DNA of 64,000 nt from contig OW388293.1 of assembly GCA_936450465.1 (NCBI GenBank), positions 29,455,860 to 29,519,859 on the forward strand, in the 5' to 3' direction. The DNA comes from Gibbula magus. Lineage: Eukaryota; Mollusca; Gastropoda; Trochida; Trochidae. Of this stretch, positions 1 through 10,220 are shown in pieces. How positions within the stretch are numbered: the stretch's first letter is position 1; each line of letters begins with the position of its first letter. The notes under the pieces were generated by a model. That model did no database searches and had not been told where the DNA came from. It saw only the letters and a program-made list of their open reading frames with translations. Made by a program: the position numbers and the translations under genes.

Positions 1-255
1 TTTGACCTTAATTAGATAAAAGACGGAAGAATTAATAGATCTAAGCGTAACCCTTCTTGTTGCCAACAGTTCGTTCGTCAGGTGGATTAAATACATTGAT
101 TTATTTTCCTTATCAACAGGAAACAGATTCATATTAAGCACAGCTCTTCATGTCCGATAATTGGTTGAAGGGCAGTGAATGACAAGTTATTTAGCTCTGC
201 GTTACTGCTATTAGTGAAAATAATGAAACGTCTGAACCAAGTTATTTTGTTTTGA
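1..255. repeat. Diverged paralogous block shared with 33923-34165 and 39700-39942
   Basis: The window opens with TTTGACCTTAATTAGATAAA, which recurs at 33923 and 39700. The similarity continues through a CTTCTTGTTG..ACAGTTCGTT stretch and a TTAGCTCTGCGTTACTGCTA stretch followed by TGAAACGTCTGAACC. Several indels separate the copies. No open frame is conserved, so this is shared non-coding DNA of the ancestral duplicated segment. Confidence 0.75.
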
Positions 256-329
256 TACAACGGATGTGAACAGACAGTCAGATGTCATGTTCCTTCATCT
301 AGAAATTACCATACCCAAATAACTTTGTT

Positions 330-2340
330 ACATGCAGTATCTGCCAATCTTGCCACCTTTAATTTTTGTCTTGACGCAGAGTGTCTCTGTTAAGATTAAT
401 TGATGGAGGGTGAACTGAGCGATAGAGTGGAAAGGAACTTAAACACAACTCTTCATGTGTGTTCCATTTTCAGTTCATACAAGGTATCTTTTATCAAAAT
501 ATGTTCAATACAGTTAAAATGTATGGTCCGGAAACGAACCCTATTGATTGACTCGAGAGCAAATGAAAAGTCCAACTACAGTGTTCCAAAAAGCAACAGA
601 TGTCCAGTTTCTTCATGTGCTCAAGTTACATGTTGTGTATATACTTGAAACTAACAATCAAATGTATAATCAGCAAGTGTGTCATTTGGCTCTTACAACA
701 AGAGTATGAATTTCGACATTTTCCGAGCAAGGGTTATACAAACAGTTTCGTAAAAGCCACATGAAACACTTTCGAGTGGAATAATTTGTTATTACCATTT
801 CTTTCCTATCTTATTTGCGTGAAAAAGCCAGGACTCGACCCACTTCTCTTGCAACAGCAAGATACAGTGACGTCACGAACAATGGTTGTACATGTAAGAC
901 GTCACTGACTACCAAATACGGGAAGTGACATTGAAACAATGGTTGCTAGACAAACGTGATTTGTGCACGTGTGCTCCTGTGGAAAATAGTAACCAATTTT
1001 GTTTAACCATATGGGTAATAATCTGAAATATGAAAGGGAAAGCCACGTACCAATGGCCCTGAACGTTGATAATGCACGAGAATGTTTTGCTTAACATGCT
1101 GCACTATTGATGCTTTTGAAGGTAACATCTCAACATTATTTTTCATCAGAATGTTCGAATTATATGTCAGTCTATACAGAGCAAACAAATCCGTTAAAGT
1201 GTATAAAGACAATAACTTTGTCAATGGTTTGAAATTTAATCCTATCATGAAACATTAAATTTGATGTTGTTTCAATGTATTCAGATACACTGTTGTCATG
1301 AAATTATTAATTTGTTTAATTCAATTATTTTTAGAAATATCAAAAATGCCAAAAACCACACGTTACTTGTTTTTTTATCTTCAGTATTAGAAATAACTTT
1401 CCTGCTGAGGTTTGACGCCGTTGAAGTAAGAAACAATGATTCAGCATCAAAAGTAGATATGTAATATTACTGAATAGTATCAGGCATAGTCCGTTTTATA
1501 GCCTTTTGTCTTATTTTTGTCAGAATTTCTCATCGGATTTGACATCCCCATACAATGAAACCAGTCGTTCTACTATCCCTTCGCAAGGATTTTGAGCAAA
1601 TTCTTTATTCTTAGTTCTTTTGTATTGCCTAAATAACGGATGAAAGCCTTAAGACCAATCCAGAGTAATGATTCTGTTAATAGCCTATGAAGGTATCATT
1701 ATTTAAATTACTTCCTGGTTTATTGAAATTTTTGTCATGTTCGGTTAACTGTTGATAAATAGAATCAATATTTTGCTGGTGTAAATATTTAAAATCCTTA
1801 AAGTGTTTGCGACATAATATATATAATGCAGTACTACTACAGTCTACTACCTCCAACTTATGTATCAAGTCAAATAGACTAGGGTTTAAGGATTTTGTTA
1901 ATACTAGCGTAACATTGAGATTAAATTGACTGTCAAAAGACAGTTTTACATGAAGTGAAAGTGATAATCCTTTTCGATTTTAGAAGAAAATGAATCACAG
2001 GAAACCATTGATGTAAAGTTTCATTTTCTGTTCAAACCTGTTTATATGAATAAACTTTCAAACTCAAATAAAAAAGCAATTTCTTAAGAAAGACCTTGTC
2101 TTTGCATTAATATAAATCGTTTGTCATTACAAATTTAAATTTTTTTAGTATCACTTTACAATAATACTTTTCTTTCCAAGCTCTCTGTTCGGAATACATA
2201 TCTATCAAAACTAGCATTGACTATATAAATGGAATTTTAACATGCTCTTGTATTATCTTGTCAGAGGTTTCACACATAATACCAAATAAAAGGCAATCTG
2301 TCAAATGAGTGAATGTATTTCTAGCTGCATAGAAATATAT
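330..2340. repeat. Diverged paralogous block, copy 1 (partners 17570-20180 and 34840-36240)
   Basis: Colinear similarity by eye to 17570-20180 and, from about 1030 on, to 34840-36240. Anchors: ATGGTCCGGAAAC at 522 and 17760; CGTCACGAACAAT at 870 and 17917; TCTGAAATATGAAAG at 1022 and 18063; GAAATATCAAA.ATGCCA.AAACCACAC at 1335 and 34990; ATTCAGCATCAAAAGTA at 1439 and 35099; GTTAATAGCC.AT.AAGGTGTC near 1677, 19537 and 35643; AAATAAAAGGCAA near 2284 and 36162. Copies differ by many substitutions and indels. Short frames at 400-648 and 1003-1248 are not preserved and I do not call them genes. Confidence 0.75.
865..907. promoter_or_regulatory. CRE-like dyad: two TGACGTCAC sites facing each other
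   Basis: CAGTGACGTC at 865-874 is perfectly complementary to GACGTCACTG at 898-907, with a 23-base spacer. Each arm contains a CREB/ATF-type core (TGACGTCA). In the paralogous block near 17900-17950 the arms are degraded. This could be a regulatory dyad or a chance or transposon-derived hairpin; no adjacent gene supports regulation. Confidence 0.3.
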
Positions 2341-3084
2341 TACATAACAAGGAACCTCTGTTGTCTGTGTCTTCTAGTTATCAATACAATGTTTTAAAAT
2401 CAGTTGGCATATAAAATATTGCATGGCTGCAGGTGTTGAGGTACCAATGGCCAATACTTGTCCTGCCATCATCGAATTCAAGCAAAATAACAACAATTAA
2501 AAAACAGGATAGTTGTCATAACACATGTTTTTGTTCAATGTGTTTTTTAAATTTTCAAGGATTTCAAATTCTTCGTACAGTTAATTACATGCCACTAATG
2601 ATGTTCTCATCGAAACTGATGTGCTTTAGTCGTGTTGATTTCGATTTGCTTCCTATTCTTCAGATACAATCCTTGGATCACAGGAAATCACATCGGCCTC
2701 TTAAAGGTCGTTCATTTGTTTTGCTAATATGTTTGTTGCACACGTATTTTAACATTTTAAACAAATATCTCTAAAACATACGATAATCACGGTTCTAGTT
2801 GTCACCAGTAGTCATTACTGTACATTTTAATAAAATAATGCCATTTGTGATGTTTGACCCTTATGTGATTCCAACAACATACTTAACGTGCCTTTAATTA
2901 TTGTAAAATTGACATTGTGATCTAGGGAAGATAATATTTCATCTTCATCTTGGATTCAAATTTTAAAATACCTTCTTAATCGAAATTTGTGTTCTTGTTG
3001 TCTTTTCTCGCTCATTGCCAGTTAGCTCTGTGTACACAGTTAGAATAAACACTGCAAAATGTCCTTTGATTGTTTTAGGTCATT

Positions 3085-3261
3085 ATGAAGCTATTGCCAT
3101 ATGTTTTCCTACTGGTGCATGTGCATATCGTAGCTCATGGGGATGATTTTGAGTTTATCATTACTCAAGTAGTGACAATCAAACCAAGACATGTAAATAA
3201 TATCTGGAACACCACTCATGTGCATGTTTCTGAAGACAGAAGACAGAACAATATACAATAA
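3085..3261 (+). pseudogene. Signal-peptide-like 58-codon frame, possible first coding exon of a decayed secreted-protein gene
   Basis: An ATG at 3085 opens a frame starting MKLLPYVFLLVHVHIVAHG, a good signal-peptide shape (basic n-region, hydrophobic core, small residues at a likely cleavage site), then acidic DDFEF. An acceptor-like run ending TTTTAG lies just upstream (about 3078), and two donor-like GT sites lie inside (near 3167, AA|GTAGTG, and 3192, AT|GTAAAT), so the coding part may stop before the in-frame TAA at 3259. In the paralogous copy near 52455 the start codon is lost (TAGCTATTGC replaces ATGAAGCTATTGCC). No family recognised; coding status is inference only. Confidence 0.25.
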
Positions 3262-3434
3262 CATTCAATTGAACTCAAATGTACATCTCTATGCCAGTTA
3301 CCAAATCCTCATTTCAACTTGTAGACACGATATAAAATATGTCATATTAATATGTTGAATAACGAATAACGAATTTCTAAAGATCTACTGTTTGAAAAGA
3401 TCATTATAATATAAATCTGTCTATTTTTATGCAG

Positions 3435-3577
3435 TGTTTGCTGGTGAAACAGTATTTGCACCACAGCTTCAGTTAAAAATGGGAATGATGTTTGCAGCTT
3501 TTAGAAGGTGGATGTGGTCAATAATTGCCATTTCGTGCTGGTTAATTCGTCGTTTGTATTCTGATGAAGCTGAATAA
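3435..3577 (+). pseudogene. Possible terminal exon ending in a hydrophobic, acidic-tailed C-terminus
   Basis: After an acceptor-like TTTTTATGCAG (ends 3434) a frame stays open to TAA at 3575. Its end reads MWSIIAISCWLI then LYSDEAE-stop, a hydrophobic stretch followed by an acidic tail. AATAAA occurs at 3582, almost touching the stop. The paralogous copy at 52919-53011 keeps the frame, the ISCWLI core, the SDEAE tail and a stop at the same place (TGA instead of TAA). However its upstream part is closed, and many differences are non-synonymous (RR versus LL). Either a short conserved exon or simply young paralogous DNA. Confidence 0.2.
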
Positions 3578-4125
3578 CCCTAATAAAGAGTACTTCACGA
3601 GCAATCAAACTGTCAATTTGAAACTGCATCAAGCATGAATGAACCTGCCAATGCCATGATCCGATCTTTTAAATCGATGTTTCACTTGGTGTTAGATTTA
3701 AAGTAGTGTAAAGAGAGTGTGTAAAACTGTCAATCTATTCAGGCTCATATCGATAACCTGTGAGCAGTGTCTTCCATTAAATATTCAGCCTAAAACATTC
3801 TTCATCACCCCTTTTATTAAAACAAATGTGACTATTACCGGAGGTTTGTCATAAATCTGTTTTTAAAAAAGTTACATTATGAAGAGTGAAAATTACGTAA
3901 ACATTTTACCAGTTCCGTAAACGTCATATGACACACATTTCAAGAAAACAGCTAATATATTCTGTGATGCCACAGCTACAATCCAGTCATGACAAAGTGA
4001 CGTATGATGTCTCAGTGTCTAAGTATTGGAATGGACACTAAAACCATGTTGTTAGGGAAATTTAATGTGTGCATATGTGGTGGTATCGGAAATATGAACT
4101 CGGTTATTGTGTAATAAGTACATTG

Positions 4126-4995
4126 ATATAAACTCACGGGCAAAAGCAAATATAGGTACAACAAAGCAGGATATTTTAATCAACGAGTGATGAATACGAT
4201 TTAAACATAGTTACACCATGTCTCTAAAAGCACAGGGGCTTGTATTGTCGAAACAAGCGATTACAAAGAATATGAAGTCGACGATCCAACCCCATATACT
4301 ATTAAAAAAAAAGTAAAGGGATGTAACGGGGTCAACACCCCATATCCGTTTGAAATTATATTTCAGAATGTTGCCATCATATTATCATTCAATGTTATAT
4401 ACCACGTCAAAGTCAATACATTTTTCTTTAAAACAAGCCATCAAACGTAAAAATCGATCGGATAATAACAAGGATAGTATTATTCATAGCCTTAAATATT
4501 AGCACATTGCTCATGTGAGCCATTTGGGTAGCCCACCAAAATGATGGACAATTCGCTTGAAAAAAATATTATAAAATACTTTATAATATCCTGTCAGCTA
4601 ATAGTTACCCATTTACAAAGCCCAGTATTTGGTGCATCAGATCGCGCAAGAATTATAACATGAGGTGCACTGTAATTGACGTAGCAGGGATTTTAGATAA
4701 TCTCAAGTGTGTTTCGAAACATCGTTTGATAGTGAGACGTCCATATTGAATGACCTCGGCATTGGTCTAGTTTTGGGAACGAAATGATGTCATAGGAATA
4801 TTTCAGACCCTGTGACATCGTTTCGTTTCCAAAAATAGACCAATGCCAAGGTCATTCAATATGGATGACTACTAGACTACTTAACGAGATATATCCTCAT
4901 CACAAACATTCAAAACCGAGTTTATCCGGCTTAAATACTTTGTGTTTGACTCTGTTGAAAAGTAGATATACTTTCTTTTGCCCGTGAGTTTATAT
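4126..4995. mobile_element. Non-autonomous DNA transposon, about 870 bp, with 29-bp terminal inverted repeats
   Basis: Positions 4126-4154 and 4967-4995 are inverted repeats matching at 27 of 29 positions, with core ATAAACTCACGGGCAAAAG. The interior has no transposase frame, is AT-rich, and contains a large hairpin at 4741-4864. A solo copy of the right end occurs at 14175-14203, so the family is present more than once in the window. I could not identify a clear target-site duplication, so superfamily is unassigned. Confidence 0.7.
4741..4864. repeat. 124-bp near-perfect hairpin inside the 4126-4995 element
   Basis: CCATATTGAATGACCTCGGC at 4741 pairs with its complement ending at 4864. The arms extend through CATTGGTCTA and GAACGAAA..GATGTCA, leaving a loop of about 20 bases near 4795-4810. 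This is either a palindromic MITE nested in the larger element or an integral subterminal fold of it. Confidence 0.75.
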
Positions 4996-6149
4996 GCCTA
5001 GGTATGATTTACTTTTTTCGGAGGTATCATTAAATATCTACAGCACGCTATATGTAATTTATACAGCTTGAAAATAAATTTCGAAATGTAGGTAGCTTCT
5101 CTTAACATGTTATTCATCTTAATTTTGTAACATTACGATATGAAAGCATTGATTCACTTGATTTGAAAGCTGTAGTGAAGCTGCGATTAAGCCCCTCGCC
5201 GTTATAGTTGGTGAGTTCATTTCAGTATCACCCATACTTGCTTCAGTTCATACATTCCCGATCCCAGCAAATCAGTGCCCAGGACGTTCCCTTCAACACA
5301 ATGTATCTACATTATGTACCCATTTGTTAAAGCAGACGTTACATTCACTGTTCTTGAATCAAGTGGTCTGTTGTCATAGTCGTGTATTCAAACATTTCAA
5401 AATCTCTTAGACATGCCTGTTAGCAATCATCTATTTAGAGTTGTTGTTCATGGTAAATTTGGCCAGGAACATGTGATAGAAAGTCACATTCGACGAAACA
5501 CTGTTCCAAGTTTAACTTGGTTGACTCTCCTGACATACACATTTGTGTTTATGCAATCTTTGTGAATTCTTATTGAAGACATTTGCCACTTTAATCCGTT
5601 GAAGTTATAACAAATTGAATTTTGTTTTGAGTTTTATCAACCAATCATTCATGCAGCTAGGGGGTTGTGATGATGTAACTTGTTGACGCAATATCCGTTA
5701 ATAAGTACGACGTATGTTGTTATACTACTCATTTGCCTCATATATGAAAAAAATGTAAGGGATGTTTACAGGCAACGTATTTATCATGGAAATTCGACGA
5801 TGACAAAATAAGTTAATTCTAAGTTTCACGCTAACGCTCGGGACTGTGAACATTATTTTAATGCTGCTTGCAGTCATATTTTCCTAATTATACTTTCATC
5901 ATTATCTGAGCAATGCTGAGTCGATTTATCAATAACGTTGAACATTGACTTCATGCTGTTGGAGGAGAATACAGTTGATCAACACAATCTGATAACCTAT
6001 AGTGACCTATAGATTGACATACGGGCTTTTGTTACCAACTTCTGTCAAGGTGTTTATAGTCTTCCCGTTTCTAAACCAATCTGTACTGGACATGTGCGTG
6101 TACACGTGGCAGGGTGAGATAAAGGTGTTCCTACTGATTGTGGCTTGTG
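4996..6149. other. No gene seen; single-copy-looking AT-rich DNA
   Basis: Both strands are closed by frequent stops. I found no tRNA, terminal repeats or matches to the other blocks of the window in this stretch. Confidence 0.5.
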
Positions 6150-6225
6150 GTATATCCCTTTAGCTCAACTAATAGAGCGCAGGACTTTCACCAAGCAGTC
6201 CCCTGTTCAATTCCCACTAGACATA
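6150..6225 (+). repeat. tRNA-like sequence, probably a SINE head or tRNA pseudogene
   Basis: An A-box-like TAGCTCAACTAATAGAGCG lies at 6161-6179, where GCTC and GAGC can form the D stem. An anticodon-loop-like CTTTCAC follows (6184-6190), and a B-box-like TGTTCAATTCC lies at 6204-6214, at normal tRNA spacing. The anticodon and T stems do not pair well, so a functional tRNA is unlikely; the loop would read TTC (Glu-like). Best read as a Pol III-derived SINE remnant. Confidence 0.4.
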
Positions 6226-6329
6226 ATCTCATAATCCCTTCTGGTCTTCTGGTTCATAAAAAAAGGTAAAAGAAAAACAGGTAAAAAAAATAGACAACAC
6301 GTTTGGTGGGCAATGGATTAAGCGTTCCT

Positions 6330-6740
6330 GTCGGAAACAACAAGTCAGCAGTAATGACATGTCAAAACTGCATCTTAAGATTTGCAATGTATATATAATG
6401 ATTTTATACACAATATGTCAAGGAGGAATCTAAAAACTGAGATAACATATAACATACATTTTGTGTTATTGTTAAGCTTATGCCAGACAAGACTGAAAGC
6501 AAAATGATAACACTTAGAAAAAGTATCTTTGATGATCGTGTCGATAACGGATATCACAATAAACCCCGTTATCAAAGGTGGTGTCTTACACAAACATGGA
6601 TTGCTAAAGGATATAAAATGACAGTAAACAGAACAAACGATGCCATTTTGAAGATTCTTCTTCAGCACATGGTTTCAGAAGGAAATACCTATAAACCAAA
6701 TTGTTAGTTGTGCAAATCTCTTGTAACGGAATCTGCATTA
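6330..6740. repeat. Diverged paralogous block (partner 22810-23240)
   Basis: Shared anchors: GACATGTC.AAAACTGCA at 6356 and 22835; TACATTTTGTGT near 6453 and 22951; CAGACAAGAC.GAAAGCAAAA at 6483 and 22980; GACAGTAAACAGAACAAACG at 6619 and 23121, continuing into ATGCCATTTTG. Frames in both copies on the minus strand share the stretch QNGIVCSVYCHF, but they are frame-shifted relative to one another elsewhere, and the plus-strand frame is broken by stops in the second copy. I call no gene. Confidence 0.8.
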
Positions 6741-7019
6741 GAGTGTTGCAAAACAAACCGTTTATGACAGAGCATCGTATGTGTACAAGTGGCACATACC
6801 CTGTATTGATCAGTGTGCAATTTGGTAGGTTGTTGTTAAAATTCTGTACCGAATACTAGAATACTATACTATTACATAGGCCTTCTCATATCAAATAGTC
6901 CTTGTAAACTATGATTTCAGGTAAACTAAAAAGAAAACTAAATTAAAGACACATTTGAACTAATACTTTTAACTAATATTTGACATGTTTAAGATACATG
7001 TACTGTGTAGCAATTAATC

Positions 7020-7130
7020 TAAATTGTTGAAATTGTGTTGAATGTGAAGTTAAATGGCAAGTTCGGAAGTTTTAATCTGATGCGTCAAGACCACAATGTC
7101 GGAAAGTAAATAATGGAGATAAATGTTGAA
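7020..7130. repeat. Diverged paralogous block (partners 23640-23810 and 53470-53620)
   Basis: A GAAGT.. GTTCTAATCTG-like stretch, then CGAAAAGTAA.TAATGGAGATA, is shared three ways: near 7060-7120, 23735-23800 and 53550-53615. Orientation is the same in all three. Confidence 0.65.
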
Positions 7131-7259
7131 AAGACACTATTCGGTTTCCTTTTTCCCCATTTGAACTTTTCTTTCAAAAAGTGAATTATACATGCTGTAT
7201 ATAAATTAAGCTCTTAGTCACTGTTAAAATAATTGTCTCAAATATATCTCGAGTGACTT

Positions 7260-7880
7260 TTTGTTTTTTTTAAACTTTTGATTGTGAACCAACTGATATA
7301 AATATAAACTAATTACACAGTTTTTGAAAACCGGTTCAACATATTGCAAATAAGCAATGACCAATTGGGCTGAAAAGAAAAATCTAAAGAAACTTCAGAT
7401 TCTATATTTGTAAAATTGTTATTGAATGTTTTGTGCTATAATTGTATATGATTTTGGTTCAGGAATAAACGTAAACGAATTACGTTAAACTTTTGAAATC
7501 TACCGTATATTTCTTTAACACTGTAAGCATCACATTATCATTCAAAATATATTTTCAAAAATTGTAGTAATATCCATGTTAAGAACTGAAAGTGGTGAGA
7601 CATGGACCAGGTGGTATTACGATATAGTGGCAATCTCATTATCTGCACTTTATCAACATCAATTTACACTTGAACAAATGCAGATATGAATATGTTTCCT
7701 CTAACATGGTGTGTGAAACATAATCGATCAATAACTTTTTTGGTTCGATGTTAATGTAAGATACCTCCAAAGTGCATCTGGGTGCGAATGTCATCCATAG
7801 TGCGACTGTGCAAAATAACACCTCATTTGAATCACACTTTACCGAATTTGTAGACATTTCTCTCAAGTGTAATTTATTTG
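7260..7880. repeat. Inverted copy of the 23925-24500 block
   Basis: The reverse complement of this stretch aligns with 23925-24500. CAG.TAATGAGATT.CCACTATAT (24165) matches the complement near 7625-7645; GCGGTAGAT.TCAAAA (24270) matches near 7485-7505; TAGATTTTTCTTTTCA.CCCAATTG (24397) matches 7360-7392. The minus-strand frame at 7639-7866 here and the plus-strand frame at 23929-24147 share W(M/I)T..P.C.LEVS.IN and a stop at a similar place. Flanking blocks are in direct orientation, so this is a local inversion. Confidence 0.8.
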
Positions 7881-8054
7881 GAGATTTAAACTGAAATTGT
7901 TGATTGATAAGTTAAGGTTGTTGGTCAGAACAACATTTTATGAAACCGTGTGTATGACTAAATTATGTTTAATCTATTATAATAAGTCAATGAGTCAACA
8001 TAATGGAAATGTCTGACAATTTGGTTAGTTACCACCAAAGTCAATATGAAGTGT

Positions 8055-8135
8055 GAATATGGCCGAATGGGTAAGCTATTGGTACAGTAAGTGCCGTCGG
8101 TTGGTACCTGGCTCTGAGGGTGTGATGTCGAATTT
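8055..8135 (+). repeat. Second tRNA-like (Leu/Ser type) sequence, probable SINE remnant
   Basis: TGGCCGAATGGGTAAGC at 8060-8076 fits an A box of a class II tRNA. About 50 bases further, TGATGTCGAATTTC (8122-8135) resembles a B box. The spacing would suit a tRNA with a long variable arm. Stems are poor, so a functional tRNA is unlikely. It lies just upstream of the foldback element. Confidence 0.25.
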
Positions 8136-8211
8136 CTCAAGAGACTTGTCCCTTTACCTATTATTTCAGATATATTTCAGATATGTGAGTTCTAGCTCAA
8201 ACAGGGTTGTA

Positions 8212-8943
8212 GTCAAAAGGGCCGAATGTCAAAAGGGCCGAGGACTGCATTGTCAAAAGGGCCGAAGGAAAAAGTCAAAAGGGCCGAGGTAAAAGTCAAA
8301 AGGGCCGAGCCATTTAGTCAAATGGGCCGTGATCCAAGTCATAAGGGCCGAACCCAAAAAATACCAACATATAACATAGCAAAAATTTAGGTTTCATCTT
8401 CATTTGCCATTCCTATTCATGTGCCAAAACCTGCTTTAGTATCTTAACGAAAAGAAATGACTTCTTATATTCTTAATTCCCGTTTACACGTTTTGGCCTA
8501 TATTGTATGTAGATTTTAATTGTATTTTAGTATGGGTTTATTTTACTTTTTAAAGTCTCTCATAGAACATTAGTATGAATCCATGTTCATGAGGTGAGAC
8601 GATAATAAAATATCTGTCTCTAATAAAGATATAGACCCAACACATAAAATGCTATCAACCATGAATACACGATTACTGATTGATTTAATTAATCAACACA
8701 GCCAATTGCTAATACCTCGTTAGTAGCTATTAATGTAAACAATAACCGGATTAATTGATAATTGCTTGTGTAAACATTGGTCGCAACTACCCGCATGTTG
8801 ATTTCTCCTTTCTGTCTTCTTAGACAGCGTACAAGGGAACGGAATGTTGGGAATAATATCCTTCCTTGCTAAGTTTCTTAATTTTAAAAGGGTGATTGTG
8901 TTTAATAATAACAACAACTGTGACGTACATTGAGTATATAAAA

Positions 8944-8980
<37 letters not shown>

Positions 8981-9518
8981 CACCAAACACGCACACATCT
9001 TTCCAAGAATTCGATGTCACAATATTACCTCTCATATGCATCCATATATATGTATATGTTTAAAATAATAAAAAAAAACATATAATTATTATACCCGGTA
9101 TATAAATTTATCATATTTATATTTTATTTATCAGTAGTGTGACCTGTGACAAAGAACTGTGAAATGTGACAAATGAGAGTTTCACATACATCATGGTCTC
9201 ATTGACTATTAATATGAATATGAGTCTAAAAATAAAACATTAGAGACTAATACATTTGTTTGTTTTTGGTTATACGAGTGCATATACGGTGGAACAATTA
9301 CAGTCACTATAATAATTTTGGAATTGATTGGGATCACTTGGCTAAGTAAAGATATTACAACTATCAACTGTAGGTTGAATACAAAGAATATATAATAATT
9401 TTTATTTTCGGCCCTTTTTCCTCGGCCCTTATGACTATTTACTTCGGCCCTTCTGACTTTTTCACTCGGCCCTTTTGACTTTTTTTATCGGCCTTTTCAT
9501 CCTTCGGCCCATTTGACC
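8212..9518. mobile_element. 1.3-kb foldback element whose ends are opposed tandem arrays of a GTCAAAAGGGCCGA unit
   Basis: The left end (8212-8352) carries seven copies of a GTCAAAAGGGCCGA-type unit at irregular 15-25-base spacing, some with T or TA substitutions. The right end (9409-9518) carries about six copies in the opposite orientation (TCGGCCCTTTTGAC). The roughly 1-kb core is AT-rich, without a convincing frame, and includes an (AT)n run. The flanks correspond to contiguous DNA in the paralogous copy near 53890-53920, which lacks the element. Non-autonomous; superfamily unknown. Confidence 0.85.
8944..8978. repeat. (AT)n microsatellite inside the foldback element
   Basis: About 17 AT dinucleotides. 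The translated YIYIY repeats from this run are artefacts. Confidence 0.9.
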
Positions 9519-9540
9519 AGATCCCCTCACACATGTAAAA

Positions 9541-10220
9541 TACAAACATGACGCTGAACCTTCTATTGACTAAATTGCATGGTTGTAAATTGAAGAACCA
9601 ATGTTCTGAAAAGATATTTTTAAGTCAAAATTGAATGATAATTGAATTTAAAATATGTATTTTGCAATTGTAAATCTGAAGTACGAACTGACATCAACTT
9701 TAAAAAGTGATAAAATTATGATTGTAAAGTAAATATGATGAGTGGTGCAAACTCTTAGACACTTCTAAGATCCTTTTAATTGATTTTCCGGTAATTTCTA
9801 GTTATATCTCGCAGCGAATATTTTCCGCTTGTTTAGAATCCCGGGCCTTGGATCAGTGTAAAGAAGTTTACGAAAAATACTTTAAGCCTAAGAGTATCTG
9901 TAGTGGAAATGATTAAATATTGAAACAAGCGTAATGACGAATTGTCAGATTCAATGGCTGACAAGATGTCAAATATTTGAATTAAGGACTGACAAATACA
10001 TCTTTTACATGCATAATTCGTCTAAAGAATCATCGTTGGTGTTTAGTGTTAGGTCATTATTTGCAAACTTTAGACAATAATGATTCTCAGAAGTCGTAAT
10101 GTGTGGTATGAATTTTTGGGTATGCCAATATGCATATGAAGTCCATTTTTGTTATTCGTCCCGATAAACTGTCCATAGCTGAACAAAAACCAACATGAAG
10201 CAAATTTTCTCGTTTTAGAA
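9541..10220. repeat. Diverged paralogous block (partners 53920-54550 and 60634-61265)
   Basis: Similarity starts directly after the foldback element (ATACAAACAT) and runs colinearly. Anchors: GATGAGTGGTG at 9738 and 54057; TGTAAAGA.GTTTACGAAA at 9858 and 54177; TATTGAAACAAGC at 9918 and 54238; GACTGACAAATACATCT at 9988 and 54296; CGTAATGTGT.GTATGAATT at 10096 and 54406. Identity by eye is about 75-80%. No frame is conserved. Confidence 0.85.

Larger units (their letters stand above)
2370..3740. repeat. Diverged paralogous block, copy 1 (partner 49235-53140 and its tandem copies)
   Basis: Colinear anchors: AGTTATCAATACAAT at 2376 and 49248; ACAGTTAATTACATGCCA at 2577 and 49838; AATAAACACTG.AAATGTCCTTTGAT near 3043 and 50733; AGTAGTGACA.TCAA.C.AAGACAT near 3168 and 52516; GCCATTTCGTGCTGGTTAAT near 3527 and 52962, followed by about 130 bases of roughly 90% identity. 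The partner region carries about 1.6 kb of extra sequence (about 50.8-52.4 kb) between the anchors. Confidence 0.8.

Noticed and set aside
6150..6225. Functional tRNA-Glu gene
   Set aside because: A and B boxes and D stem are present, but the anticodon and T stems do not pair, so a SINE or pseudogene is more likely.
6375..6668. Minus-strand frame sharing QNGIVCSVYCHF with 22871-23194
   Set aside because: Similarity is at DNA level and both strands are equally conserved; frames diverge by indels.
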